Shown piece by piece: positions 54,401 to 63,097 of a stretch of 64,000 bases of DNA. The translations under genes were made by a program, and so were the position numbers. Position 1 is the first letter of the stretch. Each line of letters begins with the position of its first letter. The notes beneath the pieces are model-generated. The model was not told the origin of the DNA and did not search any database. It saw only the letters and a list, made by a program, of their open reading frames with translations. Origin of the DNA: Postechiella sp039985655 (lineage in GTDB: Bacteria > Bacteroidota > Bacteroidia > Flavobacteriales > Flavobacteriaceae); assembly GCA_039985655.1 (NCBI GenBank), contig JBDWSF010000035.1, positions 107,845 to 171,844 on the forward strand. Direction: 5' to 3'.

Positions 54401-54624
54401 GAAACATCAGTTTATCGTATGCAGTACCATCCAAATGGTTAAAAGATACAGGCTTTTATGGCATAGACCTGACGTTAAATGGAAGAAACTTATGGTTAGA
54501 TACTAAGTATAAAGGTGTTGACCCAGAAACAAATGCATTAGGTGCAGGAAACGTTCAAGGTGTCGATTTTGTAAACGCACCAGGTACTAAGAGTTATGGT
54601 TTTACAGCAAAATTTAAATTTTAA
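51490..54624 (+). CDS. SusC/RagA-type TonB-dependent outer-membrane transporter
   Basis: SusC proteins form the 22-stranded channel that imports oligosaccharides or other ligands under a SusD lid. The 1044-residue protein has a signal peptide ending SLAQ, a carboxypeptidase-D-like regulatory domain (GTVFDKSGLSLPGTTVVIKG to FSFVGYQTKEV), the plug with LNGKVAGVNITSSNGAPG and LFVVDGLPISN, and the barrel ending in GFTAKFKF. There is no extra STN signalling domain and no sigma/anti-sigma pair nearby. The susD gene starts 14 bp downstream. Confidence 0.95.
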   Translation: MKLKNYYGVLVFLLFGITASLAQEKAISGTVFDKSGLSLPGTTVVIKGTSQGVSTDFDGNYTINANVGETLVFSFVGYQTKEVIIETSNIIDVTLQEDMQALDEIVITALGLSKDERTLGYSAQSVKTDAINEGGQSNLVNALNGKVAGVNITSSNGAPGASANIVIRGSSSISGSNQPLFVVDGLPISNNTDNGSQLGILDGTTFEDYGETVGTNRAADIDPNDIESVTVLKGGAATAIYGSRAVNGAIIITTKKGKAGEGLNITLNTSYSIEKVNKFPEFQYQYGRGRSGDYSNVTHWSWGPAYADNPIFPAGTNTDLDGDGIAEDVSGQAIPLFKDNYKNFWNEGHTLQTSVSVSGGDEKGNFYASIGRQDQEGIIQNSEYERINSTIKGEYNITDKFKIGGYATYANSRTISIQGGDTGFAGIGYYHHMWDINTRQWKDAQGNRTWFSTTVAEPQWVVNEELENDEVNRFIGSINFSYEFADWLKLSYRVGTDTYSDDKNLVRPISSVNTTNNAGDLYEIRINNKDFNSDILLTGKINLADDLGLSFLAGNNVYESYYDRLYVRGDGLSVRGFTDISNGITITSNNITNRRRTIGVFGELSFDYKNTYFLSVTGRNDWSSSLPEGANSFFYPSVSGAIVFSELISDQDWLSFAKIKGSWAELGNDSQGLYATSDVYAKRDPNVLGNPKFTVSNVQGNPNIKPEISSTWEMGTEIRVFENLVNLDFTYYNRTTEDQVVQVPLSPATGYAAYFDNAGKVVNKGVEAILSFNDVFRKSELNWDLLFNFTKNDSEVISIPDGLDEIIIGYGYFNGANIVARPGLPYGTFVGVGYKRNEDGALLLSDDGLPQTATENLVLGDPNPDWILNINNSVAYKNFTLSAIMEFKKGGEILNDSEANFKFYGLSKSTEDRFYAADQPNGNATAVFDGIIESTGLQSDVAAPLTNDYYQALNAQVDEANIEDASWIRLRNISLSYAVPSKWLKDTGFYGIDLTLNGRNLWLDTKYKGVDPETNALGAGNVQGVDFVNAPGTKSYGFTAKFKF

Positions 54625-54638
54625 AAAAGCTATAAAAA

Positions 54639-56105
54639 ATGAAAAATATACATATTAAATTATTTATAATTATAACCCTTTTCTTTTCACTTTCTTGTCA
54701 GGAAGAATCTTTAAAAGAGTTAAATGTAGACCCTAACAACCCTGCGAATGTCGATATCGGATTAACATTTACAGCAGGCGAAGATTTCATCCTTTACAGG
54801 TATGGTCGTTTTACAAATGCATCCGATTGGGATTCTTGGGCGGGTTTATTTACGCAGCATTTTGCAGGTAATCACGGTGATGGTATTAGTTTCGACCAAT
54901 ATCAAATAAGAAATAACGATGCGCTTTGGGCAAGATGGTGGGATGGTTTTTTAGATTTAAAAAATGTCATTGAACGTGGTACCGAACAAGAAGCTTGGGG
55001 ACACGTTGGTGCGAGTAAAGTTATTTCGGCTTTAGCCTTAGGAACATTGACCAGTTGGTACGGCGACTTACCATGGACAGAAGCGCTTCAAGGTGCTGTA
55101 ATACCAACACCAGCATTCGATTCGCAAGAACAAATTTATGAAACCATGTTTGCTTTATTAGATGATGCCATTCTCGATTTTGGTAAAACATCTGTAATCG
55201 TAATGGGTGTTGAAGATATTGTTTACGCTGGCGATATAGACAAGTGGCATGCGCTTGCATACGCCCTTAAAGCACGTTACGAAAATCACTTTAGCATTAA
55301 AGACCCGTCAGGTTCTGCAACAAGAGCATTGGCAGCCGCTCAGCAAGCAAAAATCTTAGGTTTTACAGGATTTGATTCCGATTTAAAATTCATTTATGAT
55401 AATACAGGAGAATATCAAAACGGATGGTACGATATGTTCGAAAACAACCAAATGATAGCCTCTGAAAATTTTATGAACCTATTGATTGCTACCGATGATC
55501 CTAGAAAATATTCGTATTGGAATGATGTTGAGGTTACCGGGCAAGATGTTGGTTTTAATGGGAAATCTAACGGTTTTGGTACATCAAATATTAGTTATTC
55601 GCCAATTGGTCCAAAAGGATTTTATGGTAAAGCCGATTCGTCTCAGTTAATTATGACGCATTTCGAATTGTTATTTATTGAAGCAGAAGCAGAGTTTAGA
55701 TTAAACGGCGCGACTACAGCTGCAGCAACAGCTTTAAATAATGCCATCACAGCACATTTAGATTTGGTTGTACCAACTGATGCCGATTATATAACTGAGT
55801 ACACTAGCTTGACAGGAGATTATTTAACAAGCTTTGCTAGTGAAACGGATGCTACAATTACTTTAGAGACAATTATGGTAGAAAAGTACAAAGCTATGGT
55901 AACCATGAATGGTGAAGCATGGGTAGATGTGCGACGACATAATTATCAATATCCAGATTATTTGGATATCCCTGTAACTAAAGATGGCGTAGTGGTTGCA
56001 AGCGAATTTATTCAGCGTGTGTTGTATCCACAAGAATCATTAAACTCAAATCCAAATACACCAAACGATGTGACCATCTTTGATAAATTGTGGATTTTTC
56101 AATAA
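54639..56105 (+). CDS. SusD/RagB-type surface lipoprotein
   Basis: The 488-residue protein starts with a lipoprotein signal (lipobox in FFSLSCQEE) and has the SusD-like tetratricopeptide scaffold: ELNVDPNNPANVD at the N-terminus, ALAYALKARYENHFS in the middle and the C-terminal EKYKAMVTMNGEAWVDVRR, which marks the SusD-like_2 subgroup. It caps the SusC channel and binds the substrate. It lies 14 bp after susC and 17 bp before the next lipoprotein gene. The nutrient is unknown. Confidence 0.93.
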   Translation: MKNIHIKLFIIITLFFSLSCQEESLKELNVDPNNPANVDIGLTFTAGEDFILYRYGRFTNASDWDSWAGLFTQHFAGNHGDGISFDQYQIRNNDALWARWWDGFLDLKNVIERGTEQEAWGHVGASKVISALALGTLTSWYGDLPWTEALQGAVIPTPAFDSQEQIYETMFALLDDAILDFGKTSVIVMGVEDIVYAGDIDKWHALAYALKARYENHFSIKDPSGSATRALAAAQQAKILGFTGFDSDLKFIYDNTGEYQNGWYDMFENNQMIASENFMNLLIATDDPRKYSYWNDVEVTGQDVGFNGKSNGFGTSNISYSPIGPKGFYGKADSSQLIMTHFELLFIEAEAEFRLNGATTAAATALNNAITAHLDLVVPTDADYITEYTSLTGDYLTSFASETDATITLETIMVEKYKAMVTMNGEAWVDVRRHNYQYPDYLDIPVTKDGVVVASEFIQRVLYPQESLNSNPNTPNDVTIFDKLWIFQ

Positions 56106-56122
56106 CATAAAAAGCATATAAA

Positions 56123-56971
56123 ATGAAACATATAAAATTTTTATTCTTAATAATTGCGTTAGGAGGATTTTTGAATTCTTGCGTGGTTGAGGACGGAGAA
56201 AATCCTTTTTATTCGCCAGACGAATATGGCGTATATCCTATATATACAGATGTTGTAAACGGTTTTTTTGATATTATCGATGTGAATTCTGCTTCAGTTG
56301 GGTTTACGGTTGCTCCGTCAGAGTCAGGTGGTGCCAAATCAAATGGTTCTGGCGAAATACAAGTGAACTTTAACGGTGGAGACTATGTTAAAATTGCCGA
56401 TGTTGCTAGCTTTCCATCAACAAATACATTCACTTTAAATGATGTAGCAGCGGTACTTACCGAAGTGAATACGGCTAGCTTAACGTTAGACGATTTGTTT
56501 AGTTTTAGAGTGTATTTTAATTTGGATGATGGACAAAAATTAACGTCTGGAAGCCTTATAAATGTGCCCATGAATTGTGCGTCAGACTTTGGAGGTACGT
56601 TTGATTATGTATCCACAAGTTTAGCTGCCACAAGCGGATTTGCTGATTGTACTACAACCACGACTACAGGTACAGTAACCTTTACAGATCAAGGAGGCGG
56701 ATCGTATTTAGTGTCCGATTTAGGTTTTGGACAATACGGTATTTGTTGGGGAGACACCCCAGCAACGAGCCCTGATGCTGTTGTAACCGATTCTTGTTTG
56801 AAATTAATAACTGGCGGACTAGATCAATATGGTTTAGTATATACATGGACTATTACAGATATTTCTGGAAGCATTTTAAGTTTAAGCTGGGCTAACGATT
56901 ATGGAGACTCTGGTGTGGCTGTTTTAACACGACAAGACGGAAACGATTGGCCTGAACTATTTACTGAATAA
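56123..56971 (+). CDS. Surface lipoprotein of the SusCD locus (SusE/F-like position)
   Basis: The 282-residue protein has a lipoprotein signal (lipobox LNSCVVEDG) and a beta-rich body with Gly/Asp/Ser/Thr-rich loops and several cysteines (in PMNCASDF, FADCTT, YGICWGD and DSCLKL), suggesting disulfides. It shows no clear enzyme motif. Its place directly after susD and its type suggest a substrate-binding accessory protein on the cell surface, the role of SusE/SusF. It is followed by a terminator. Confidence 0.75.
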   Translation: MKHIKFLFLIIALGGFLNSCVVEDGENPFYSPDEYGVYPIYTDVVNGFFDIIDVNSASVGFTVAPSESGGAKSNGSGEIQVNFNGGDYVKIADVASFPSTNTFTLNDVAAVLTEVNTASLTLDDLFSFRVYFNLDDGQKLTSGSLINVPMNCASDFGGTFDYVSTSLAATSGFADCTTTTTTGTVTFTDQGGGSYLVSDLGFGQYGICWGDTPATSPDAVVTDSCLKLITGGLDQYGLVYTWTITDISGSILSLSWANDYGDSGVAVLTRQDGNDWPELFTE

Positions 56972-56991
56972 TCTAACTATTAACTAACCTT

Positions 56992-57029
56992 AAAAAGCGA
57001 CTAATAGTTAATTCTTTAGTCGCTTTTTT
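56992..57029 (+). terminator. Terminator or attenuator between the lipoprotein and the sulfotransferase gene
   Basis: AAAAAGCGACTAA pairs perfectly with TTAGTCGCTTTTT around an 11-base loop, followed by a T run. The downstream ATG is only 12 bases after the T run, leaving no room for an ordinary promoter between them. The sulfotransferase gene is therefore probably expressed by read-through. Confidence 0.8.
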
Positions 57030-57040
57030 ATTTCTGCAAG

Positions 57041-58501
57041 ATGAATATTAAAACACTTATATATGATGTCCTCATTTGTTTTTTGGTCATGACATGTTCT
57101 TCAAATAATGAAGTTTATGTCGATACGAAACCAGAAGCTATAGAAACTGAAACCAAGATTTATATTCCAGAAACGAATACGTTGGGTACGCTTAAAATGA
57201 CCAATGACGTTTATGATGGTTACACTTTATTTTCGTCAAATAAAAACACGTTTTTAATTAATAATTGCGGACAAATAATAAATACATGGACAAGTCATTA
57301 TGAAAGAGGAAGTGCGGTGTATTTAACTGATGATGGATCTATTTTACGTGCGGGGAAAATTGAAAATAACGCTATTGCTATTGGAGGCATTGGGGGTATT
57401 ATTGAGCGTTTTGATTGGAATGGAAATTTAAAATGGAGTTATACCTATTCATCATCTAAATATTCACAACATCACGATTTTTTTCCGTTACCAAACGGGA
57501 ACATTTTGTTGTTAACTTTAGAACGGAAGACCAAAGAAGAAGCCATTCAAGCAGGAAGAAATCCTGATGTGTTAGAAGACGATGAACTTTATACAGAACA
57601 GGTCATTGAAATAAAACCACAAGGGACAACAGAAGCATCTATAGTTTGGCAGTGGGATGTTTGGCATCATTTAATACAAGATTTTGATACTTCTAAACTT
57701 AATTATGGACGTGTTAAAGATAACCCACAACTTATAAATATAAATTATGTTCCTACAGATGGTGTAGGTAAAAAAGATTGGCTTCATTTTAATTCGTTAG
57801 ACTATAATTTAGAGTTAGATCAAATTCTATTAAGTTCACAAACACTAAGTGAAATTTACATCATCGACCATGCTACAACAACTGAAGAATCTAATTCTCA
57901 TACAGGAGGACAAAGCGGTAAAGGTGGGGATATTTTATACCGATGGGGAAATCCTTTAGTGTATAACTCTGGAATCAAAGACGATCAAAAATTATATGGA
58001 CAGCATTACCCAAACTGGATTAATCAAGGAGAAGAAAAAGGTCATATTATGATTTTTAATAATGGATTGGGGCGATTAGAAAATTTTTCGTCAGTAGATA
58101 TTATTACACCGCCATTGGATTCTAAAAGCATATATAAAATGCCAAATGTTGATACCGGTTTTTTGCCCGAAAATACAACTTGGAGCTATACTAATTCAGA
58201 TGATAAGTTAACTTTTTATTCTAAAATTATATCGAGCGCACAGCGTTTACCCAACGAAAACACGTTAATATGTGAAGGGACAAAAGGTCATTTTTTTGAA
58301 ATAAATAAAGATAAAGAGATCGTTTGGGAGTATATAAATCCTGATGCTGTGAATGGTGTTTTAAGTCAAGGTGAAAGTGCAGCGTCTAATTCTGTTTTTA
58401 GAGCGATTAAATATGATGTCAATCATCCTGCTTTTTCTGGAAAAGACGTAAGCCCCAAAGACCCCATAGAATTGAATTTTAATATAGGGAATTGTGAATA
58501 A
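57041..58501 (+). CDS. Aryl-sulfate sulfotransferase-like lipoprotein
   Basis: The 486-residue protein has an N-terminal hydrophobic signal with a probable lipobox (LVMTCSSNN) and a beta-propeller-like body typical of the arylsulfotransferase superfamily: YDGYTLFSSNKNTFLINNCG, GGIIERFDWNGNLKWSY, the histidine pair in SQHHDFFPLPNGNILLL and the later histidine in LHFNSLDYN. Such enzymes move sulfate between phenolic esters using a catalytic histidine and need no PAPS. It follows the SusCD genes after a terminator and could process a sulfated aromatic ligand on the surface; the substrate is inference. Confidence 0.8.
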   Translation: MNIKTLIYDVLICFLVMTCSSNNEVYVDTKPEAIETETKIYIPETNTLGTLKMTNDVYDGYTLFSSNKNTFLINNCGQIINTWTSHYERGSAVYLTDDGSILRAGKIENNAIAIGGIGGIIERFDWNGNLKWSYTYSSSKYSQHHDFFPLPNGNILLLTLERKTKEEAIQAGRNPDVLEDDELYTEQVIEIKPQGTTEASIVWQWDVWHHLIQDFDTSKLNYGRVKDNPQLININYVPTDGVGKKDWLHFNSLDYNLELDQILLSSQTLSEIYIIDHATTTEESNSHTGGQSGKGGDILYRWGNPLVYNSGIKDDQKLYGQHYPNWINQGEEKGHIMIFNNGLGRLENFSSVDIITPPLDSKSIYKMPNVDTGFLPENTTWSYTNSDDKLTFYSKIISSAQRLPNENTLICEGTKGHFFEINKDKEIVWEYINPDAVNGVLSQGESAASNSVFRAIKYDVNHPAFSGKDVSPKDPIELNFNIGNCE

Positions 58502-58513
58502 TAAAACGATTAG

Positions 58514-59035
58514 CTATGCGTTGCTAACCGCCTCCGCCTCTTCGTCGTTTGTTTTCTTCTTTCTAAAACTAATAAAAACCAATATTATCATTCCCGTAGT
58601 TACCGATAAATCGGCCATATTAAAAATACCAGTTCTTAAAGTGTCGGTTAATTTCATATGTAAAAAATCAGTAACAGATCCGTAAGCAAAACGATCATAT
58701 ACATTGGCTATACCACCACCAATAATACTTGCAAAAGCAAATAAAGACCAGTTATCTAAGTTTTTATCTTTAAAAACATATCGTAATACAAAACCTAAAA
58801 CCACTACTGGTAAAATAAGTAATAAAATAAGTTTTAATGTGGGGTTTAAATCACTTCCCATACCCAAGAAAGCGCCGGTGTTTTCTACATTGTGTAGAGA
58901 AAGTAATTCTCCAAAGATTTCTGTTTGGCTTCCAGCGACAACTTGTGCTCTAACAATAATTTTAGTGATTTGATCTAATGCTATCGTTAGGATTATTGTA
59001 ACAATGATAAAAATGGAACGACGTGATAATTTCAT
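58514..59035 (-). CDS. lspA: Lipoprotein signal peptidase (signal peptidase II)
   Basis: LspA cleaves the signal peptides of lipidated prolipoproteins in the inner membrane. The 173-residue protein has four membrane helices and the catalytic aspartate boxes ANVYDRFAYGSVTDFL and FNMADLSVTTG. It begins directly at the end of fabD (no gap), so the two are coupled. Many lipoproteins in this window need this enzyme. Confidence 0.94.
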   Translation of the reverse strand: MKLSRRSIFIIVTIILTIALDQITKIIVRAQVVAGSQTEIFGELLSLHNVENTGAFLGMGSDLNPTLKLILLLILPVVVLGFVLRYVFKDKNLDNWSLFAFASIIGGGIANVYDRFAYGSVTDFLHMKLTDTLRTGIFNMADLSVTTGMIILVFISFRKKKTNDEEAEAVSNA

Positions 59036-59929
59036 TTAACTGTTGATTTCAAAGGTTGCAGAAGCTGTTTCTGATGGTCTATTTATTTTCTTTACTAAAC
59101 CTTGTAACACTTTACCAGGACCTACTTCGGTAAATAATGTAGCACCATCCGCAATCATTTGTTGTACAGATTGTGTCCAACGTACAGGAGCTGTTAATTG
59201 AGAAATTAAATTTGCTTTTATAGCCGTTTCATCAATAATAGCATTTGCCGTTACATTTTGATAAATAGGACAGTTAGGTTTGCTAAAAGTTGTGTTTTCT
59301 ATAGCTGCTGCTAATTCTTCGCGAGCAGGTTCCATTAAAGGCGAGTGAAATGCACCACCAACTGGTAATACTAAGGCGCGACGTGCACCTTCTTCTTTTA
59401 ACGTTTCGCAAGCTCTGTTTATCGCTTCAACTTCTCCAGAGATAACTAATTGCCCTGGGCAGTTATAATTTGCTGCAACAACAACACCTTCCGTCATTCC
59501 GCATATTTTTTCAACAATAGCATCCTCTAAACCTAAAACAGCAGCCATAGTACTTGGTTGTAGTTCACATGCTTTTTGCATGGCGATGGCACGTTGAGAG
59601 ACTAGTTTTAATCCGTCTTCAAAGTTTAAGGCGCCATTGGCTACTAATGCGGAAAATTCTCCAAGAGAATGCCCTGCAACCATATCGGGTTTAAAACTAT
59701 CACCTAAAGTTTTAGCTAATATTACAGAATGTAAAAATATAGCAGGTTGGGTTACTTTAGTTTGTTTAAGGTCTTCGGCAGAGCCTTCAAACATTGTATC
59801 TGTGATGTTAAAACCCAAAATATCATTAGCTTGTTCGAATAATTGTTGTGCTAATGGTGAGTTCTCGTATAAGTTTAAGCCCATTCCTGAGAATTGAGCG
59901 CCTTGACCAGGGAATATATATGCTTTCAT
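59036..59929 (-). CDS. fabD: Malonyl-CoA:ACP transacylase
   Basis: FabD loads malonyl groups onto acyl carrier protein for fatty acid synthesis. The 297-residue protein has the entry motif FPGQGAQ, the catalytic serine S88 in GHSLGEFSAL, and the histidine in GGAFHSPLM. The C-terminus carries EVGPGKVLQGLVKKI. It ends where lspA begins. Upstream, about 160 bp of AT-rich DNA leads to the cassette-like leader at 60090. Confidence 0.95.
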   Translation of the reverse strand: MKAYIFPGQGAQFSGMGLNLYENSPLAQQLFEQANDILGFNITDTMFEGSAEDLKQTKVTQPAIFLHSVILAKTLGDSFKPDMVAGHSLGEFSALVANGALNFEDGLKLVSQRAIAMQKACELQPSTMAAVLGLEDAIVEKICGMTEGVVVAANYNCPGQLVISGEVEAINRACETLKEEGARRALVLPVGGAFHSPLMEPAREELAAAIENTTFSKPNCPIYQNVTANAIIDETAIKANLISQLTAPVRWTQSVQQMIADGATLFTEVGPGKVLQGLVKKINRPSETASATFEINS

Positions 59930-60089
59930 AGTTGGTTCTTTTTTAAGTGCTGCAAAAATAGTAATAATATCTTGAAAAGAGTTAAGACCGCTTTGCTGAA
60001 AGAATCAAGAATAAAGATATTGGTTAAAATGTTTTAATCTGTTACAAATTAAGACATCACTAGATTTTGTCAGAAAAAATGTTGAACTT

Positions 60090-60145
60090 CGTTTAACTCA
60101 GGATATAAAATATTAAAACGATACCATATCCTTAAAAGTTGGCAA
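60090..60145 (+). repeat. 56-bp leader shared with the lipoprotein gene at 63098-63793 (copy 1)
   Basis: Starting CGTTTAAC and ending AGTTGGCAA, this segment has GGATATAAAA and CATATCC as inner arms and lies 12 bases before the SMEK gene start. It matches the reverse-complement leader at 63809-63864 at about 46 of 56 positions. Its placement fits a promoter and/or recombination end. Confidence 0.75.
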
Positions 60146-60157
60146 TAAATACGAAGA

Positions 60158-61234
60158 ATGACCGAGAAAGAAATTTTATTGAAGAAAATAATTGAAAAAA
60201 TATCAGTTCTTGAATTGAAAATCTCGCATCATAATTCTCTAAATTTAACTGACATAAATATATTTTCAGAAGATTTTATATGCAATTTGTTAAATCTAAC
60301 TTACAATTATGGTTTAGAAACTTGTGAAAAAATTCACCAGCCTTCAATTGACTTAGTTGACGAAAAAAACTCTATTACTTTTCAAGTTACTTCAAATAAA
60401 AGAAAAGTAAAAATTCAAAAAACAATTGATAGTTTTTATTCAGAAAAATTATACGTTGATTATCCTGTTTTGTACATTCTTGTTTTAGGTAAAAAACAAA
60501 AAGATTACAAAAATTTAAAATCTTACACCGAATTTGAATTTAGACAAAGTAAAAATATAATCGATTTTAGTAGTTTAATAAAAAAAGCAAAATCACTTAC
60601 TGCTAGAAAAATGCGAAAAATAATTGACTTATTTGAATCCGAGTTTAATAATGATACTCAACAAAATAGTTCGAGAAATTTACAGCAACTTAATAGAAAT
60701 TTGAATTTAAAGAAGAAAATTGAAAATGACTTAATAAGAAATCTAAATTATGAGCAAAGGAATATTGAGTTTTACGAACCTAATATCAAATTTTTATATC
60801 ACGAAATAATAATTCGTTCTTCTAAAGATATTTCATTTCCAAATTCTGATGATTTAACTAAAAGCGGTTCCAGTAGTTGGTTTAAAATTGGACTATGGGA
60901 CTTTTACGAAAACGGTCTTGAATTACAAGCCTTTGGTGGAGAAAGAATTATAATGGACGAAAATGGATATTGGGAAATATTAGAAGACTCAAATGACTCA
61001 AGAATAGAAAAATATAAATTGTTACGTTGTTCAATATTTTTAAAAGTACCTTTTAATTACATAATAAAATATGATATGGAAGTTGACCCTTTTTATGGAC
61101 TTCCAAGTTTTTATCTTAAATATAACTCAAGAAACGAAGCGTTTGAAGAAATTATTTATGGAATTTTAGGAAATACATCTAAAAAAAGGAAAAGAGAAAT
61201 ATTAGATAATAGTAAAATGCGAAAATTAAAATAA
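60158..61234 (+). CDS. SMEK-domain protein
   Basis: The 358-residue protein has an N-terminal SMEK domain (about 5-125): KISVLELKISHHNSLNLTDI, EDFICNLLNLTYNYGLE, and SIDLVDEKNSITFQVTSNKR, a pattern of an endonuclease-like fold (D...xE-x-Q/K). The remaining ~230 residues are Lys/Asn-rich, with a WFKIGLWDFYENGLELQAFG stretch, and resemble no family I know. SMEK proteins are often in defence or mobile contexts, so an anti-phage or mobile-element role is possible but unproven. It lies in a cassette-like setting with the leader just upstream and a hairpin just downstream. Confidence 0.7.
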   Translation: MTEKEILLKKIIEKISVLELKISHHNSLNLTDINIFSEDFICNLLNLTYNYGLETCEKIHQPSIDLVDEKNSITFQVTSNKRKVKIQKTIDSFYSEKLYVDYPVLYILVLGKKQKDYKNLKSYTEFEFRQSKNIIDFSSLIKKAKSLTARKMRKIIDLFESEFNNDTQQNSSRNLQQLNRNLNLKKKIENDLIRNLNYEQRNIEFYEPNIKFLYHEIIIRSSKDISFPNSDDLTKSGSSSWFKIGLWDFYENGLELQAFGGERIIMDENGYWEILEDSNDSRIEKYKLLRCSIFLKVPFNYIIKYDMEVDPFYGLPSFYLKYNSRNEAFEEIIYGILGNTSKKRKREILDNSKMRKLK

Positions 61235-61282
61235 CTATTGTCAAGCCGTGTATAAATTAATTGCTTGGATCTGTGTGTACTC

Positions 61283-61302
61283 GGAAAATCCTTCGGATTT
61301 CC
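61283..61302. repeat. GGAAAATCC-TTC-GGATTTCC hairpin after the SMEK gene
   Basis: The stem has one bulged A. A related hairpin (GATTTTCC-GAA-GGAAAATC) is at 62991-63009 in the module around the lipoprotein gene. Both are preceded by TGTGTG and similar flanking sequence, so they may be parts of the same repeat family. No gene lies between 61235 and 61333. Confidence 0.55.
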
Positions 61303-61333
61303 CTAACGTTCGGTTTCCTTTTGCTAAATAAAT

Positions 61334-62890
61334 CTATAAATTAACAATGGCAGCTTCCGCACAACGTTCACCATCCATAGCTGCTGAAACAATACCACCA
61401 GCATAACCGCCACCTTCGCCACAAGGAAATAGATTGGAGATTTGTGTATGTTCTAATTGTTCGTTTCTTGGAATAGAAACTGGTGATGAGGTTCTAGATT
61501 CTACACCAATAATATTGGCTTCTTCGGTGTAATAGCCCTTCATTTTTCTGCCAAAAGCTTCAAATCCTTTTCTTAGTCTGCCGCCAATAAATTTTGGAAG
61601 TAACGAATGTAAAGGTGCTGATTTCAATCCAGGTTGATAAGAGGTATCGTTTAAGTTACTTGACAACTTACCTTCAACAAAGTCAGTTAACTTTTGTGCG
61701 GGTGCGACTTGACTACGCCCACCAGCGGTAAAGGCTAATTTCTCTAAACTCTTTTGATATTCTAATCCTTTTAAAACACCAAATTGTTCGTATTTATGTA
61801 AATCTTGATCGGCGTTAATTTCGACAACGATTCCCGAATTAGCGAATAAGTTATTACGTTTTGAAGGCGACATACCGTTTACAACCACTTCGCCATTTGC
61901 TGTTGCTGCAGGGACTATAAATCCGCCAGGACACATGCAAAATGAATATACGCCGCGGTTATTTACTTGTTGCACTAAACCGTATGATGCTGCTGGAAGT
62001 AAGGCATTACGATCGCCGCTACAATGGTATTGAATGGAATCTATAATATGCTGCGGATGTTCTACACGAACGCCCATAGCGAAGGATTTAGCCTCTAAAG
62101 CGATTTCTTTTTTATGTAATAAATAGAAGATGTCACGTGCCGAATGTCCTGTTGCTAATATAACACGGTTAGTAGTTAGCTCGTCACCATTTAATAATTG
62201 TATGGCTTGTATTTTATTGTTTTTAATGGTGAAATCGACAACACGCGTTTCGAAATGAATTTCGCCACCATATTTTAAAATGGTTTCGCGAATGTTTTGA
62301 ACCACTTTTGGTAATTTATTGGTGCCAATATGTGGATGCGCATCGACAAGAATTTGATCGGTAGCACCATGAAATACTAAATTTTCGAAAATTCTGCGGA
62401 CATCGCCGCGTTTTAAACTTCGGGTATAGAGTTTACCATCACTGTAAGTTCCTGCGCCGCCTTCTCCAAAACAGTAGTTAGAATCTTCGTTAACAAAATG
62501 ATCTTGGTTTATGGCTTTTAAATCGCGACGACGGTCTTGTACATTTTTACCACGTTCTAAAACAATGGGTTTAAAACCGAGTTCGATACAGCGTAAAGCT
62601 GCATACATCCCTGCGGGTCCAAAACCAATAATATGTACTGGTTTGGCTTTAGATACGTCTTGGTAATTAAAGGTGTATTCTGAGTTTTTTGGTAACGCTT
62701 CTCGGACATAAACAGCAACTTTATAATTTAAAATTATTTTAGGCTTTCTCGCATCGATAGATTTTCGAAGGATTTTTACACCTGTTATATCTTCTTTATC
62801 AATATCGAGCTTAATCGCTGATTTTAAAACTAAAATATCGCTGCGTTCTTCTTCCTTTAATGTAATACGAAGTTGTATCTCTTTTACCAT
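61334..62890 (-). CDS. FAD-dependent oxidoreductase (COG2509-like)
   Basis: The 518-residue protein has an N-terminal extension (about 1-90), then the FAD-binding Rossmann motif HIIGFGPAGMYAALRCIELG with VLERG, the FGEGGAGTYSDGKL stretch and RVILATGHSARDIF, and the C-terminal FAD site PCGEGGGYAGGIVSAAMDG. This is the pattern of uncharacterised NAD(P)/FAD-dependent dehydrogenases of the COG2509 group. The substrate is unknown. It is a core-type gene between two accessory modules. Confidence 0.88.
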   Translation of the reverse strand: MVKEIQLRITLKEEERSDILVLKSAIKLDIDKEDITGVKILRKSIDARKPKIILNYKVAVYVREALPKNSEYTFNYQDVSKAKPVHIIGFGPAGMYAALRCIELGFKPIVLERGKNVQDRRRDLKAINQDHFVNEDSNYCFGEGGAGTYSDGKLYTRSLKRGDVRRIFENLVFHGATDQILVDAHPHIGTNKLPKVVQNIRETILKYGGEIHFETRVVDFTIKNNKIQAIQLLNGDELTTNRVILATGHSARDIFYLLHKKEIALEAKSFAMGVRVEHPQHIIDSIQYHCSGDRNALLPAASYGLVQQVNNRGVYSFCMCPGGFIVPAATANGEVVVNGMSPSKRNNLFANSGIVVEINADQDLHKYEQFGVLKGLEYQKSLEKLAFTAGGRSQVAPAQKLTDFVEGKLSSNLNDTSYQPGLKSAPLHSLLPKFIGGRLRKGFEAFGRKMKGYYTEEANIIGVESRTSSPVSIPRNEQLEHTQISNLFPCGEGGGYAGGIVSAAMDGERCAEAAIVNL

Positions 62891-63097
62891 GCTGCGAAAT
62901 TAATGAAAATTGAGATAGGTGTTAAAAAGAATTTTTAGGGAAGTTCGTTTAACGGTTACGTATATGAAATGTTGCGTGTTTGTGTGCGAGGATTTTCCGA
63001 AGGAAAATCAGAAGCTAGCAAACAAAGCAACCCACATTGGTTAAGTACAAAACAGCAATTTTTTATATACATCTTTGTTGGCAAACGTATTTATTTT

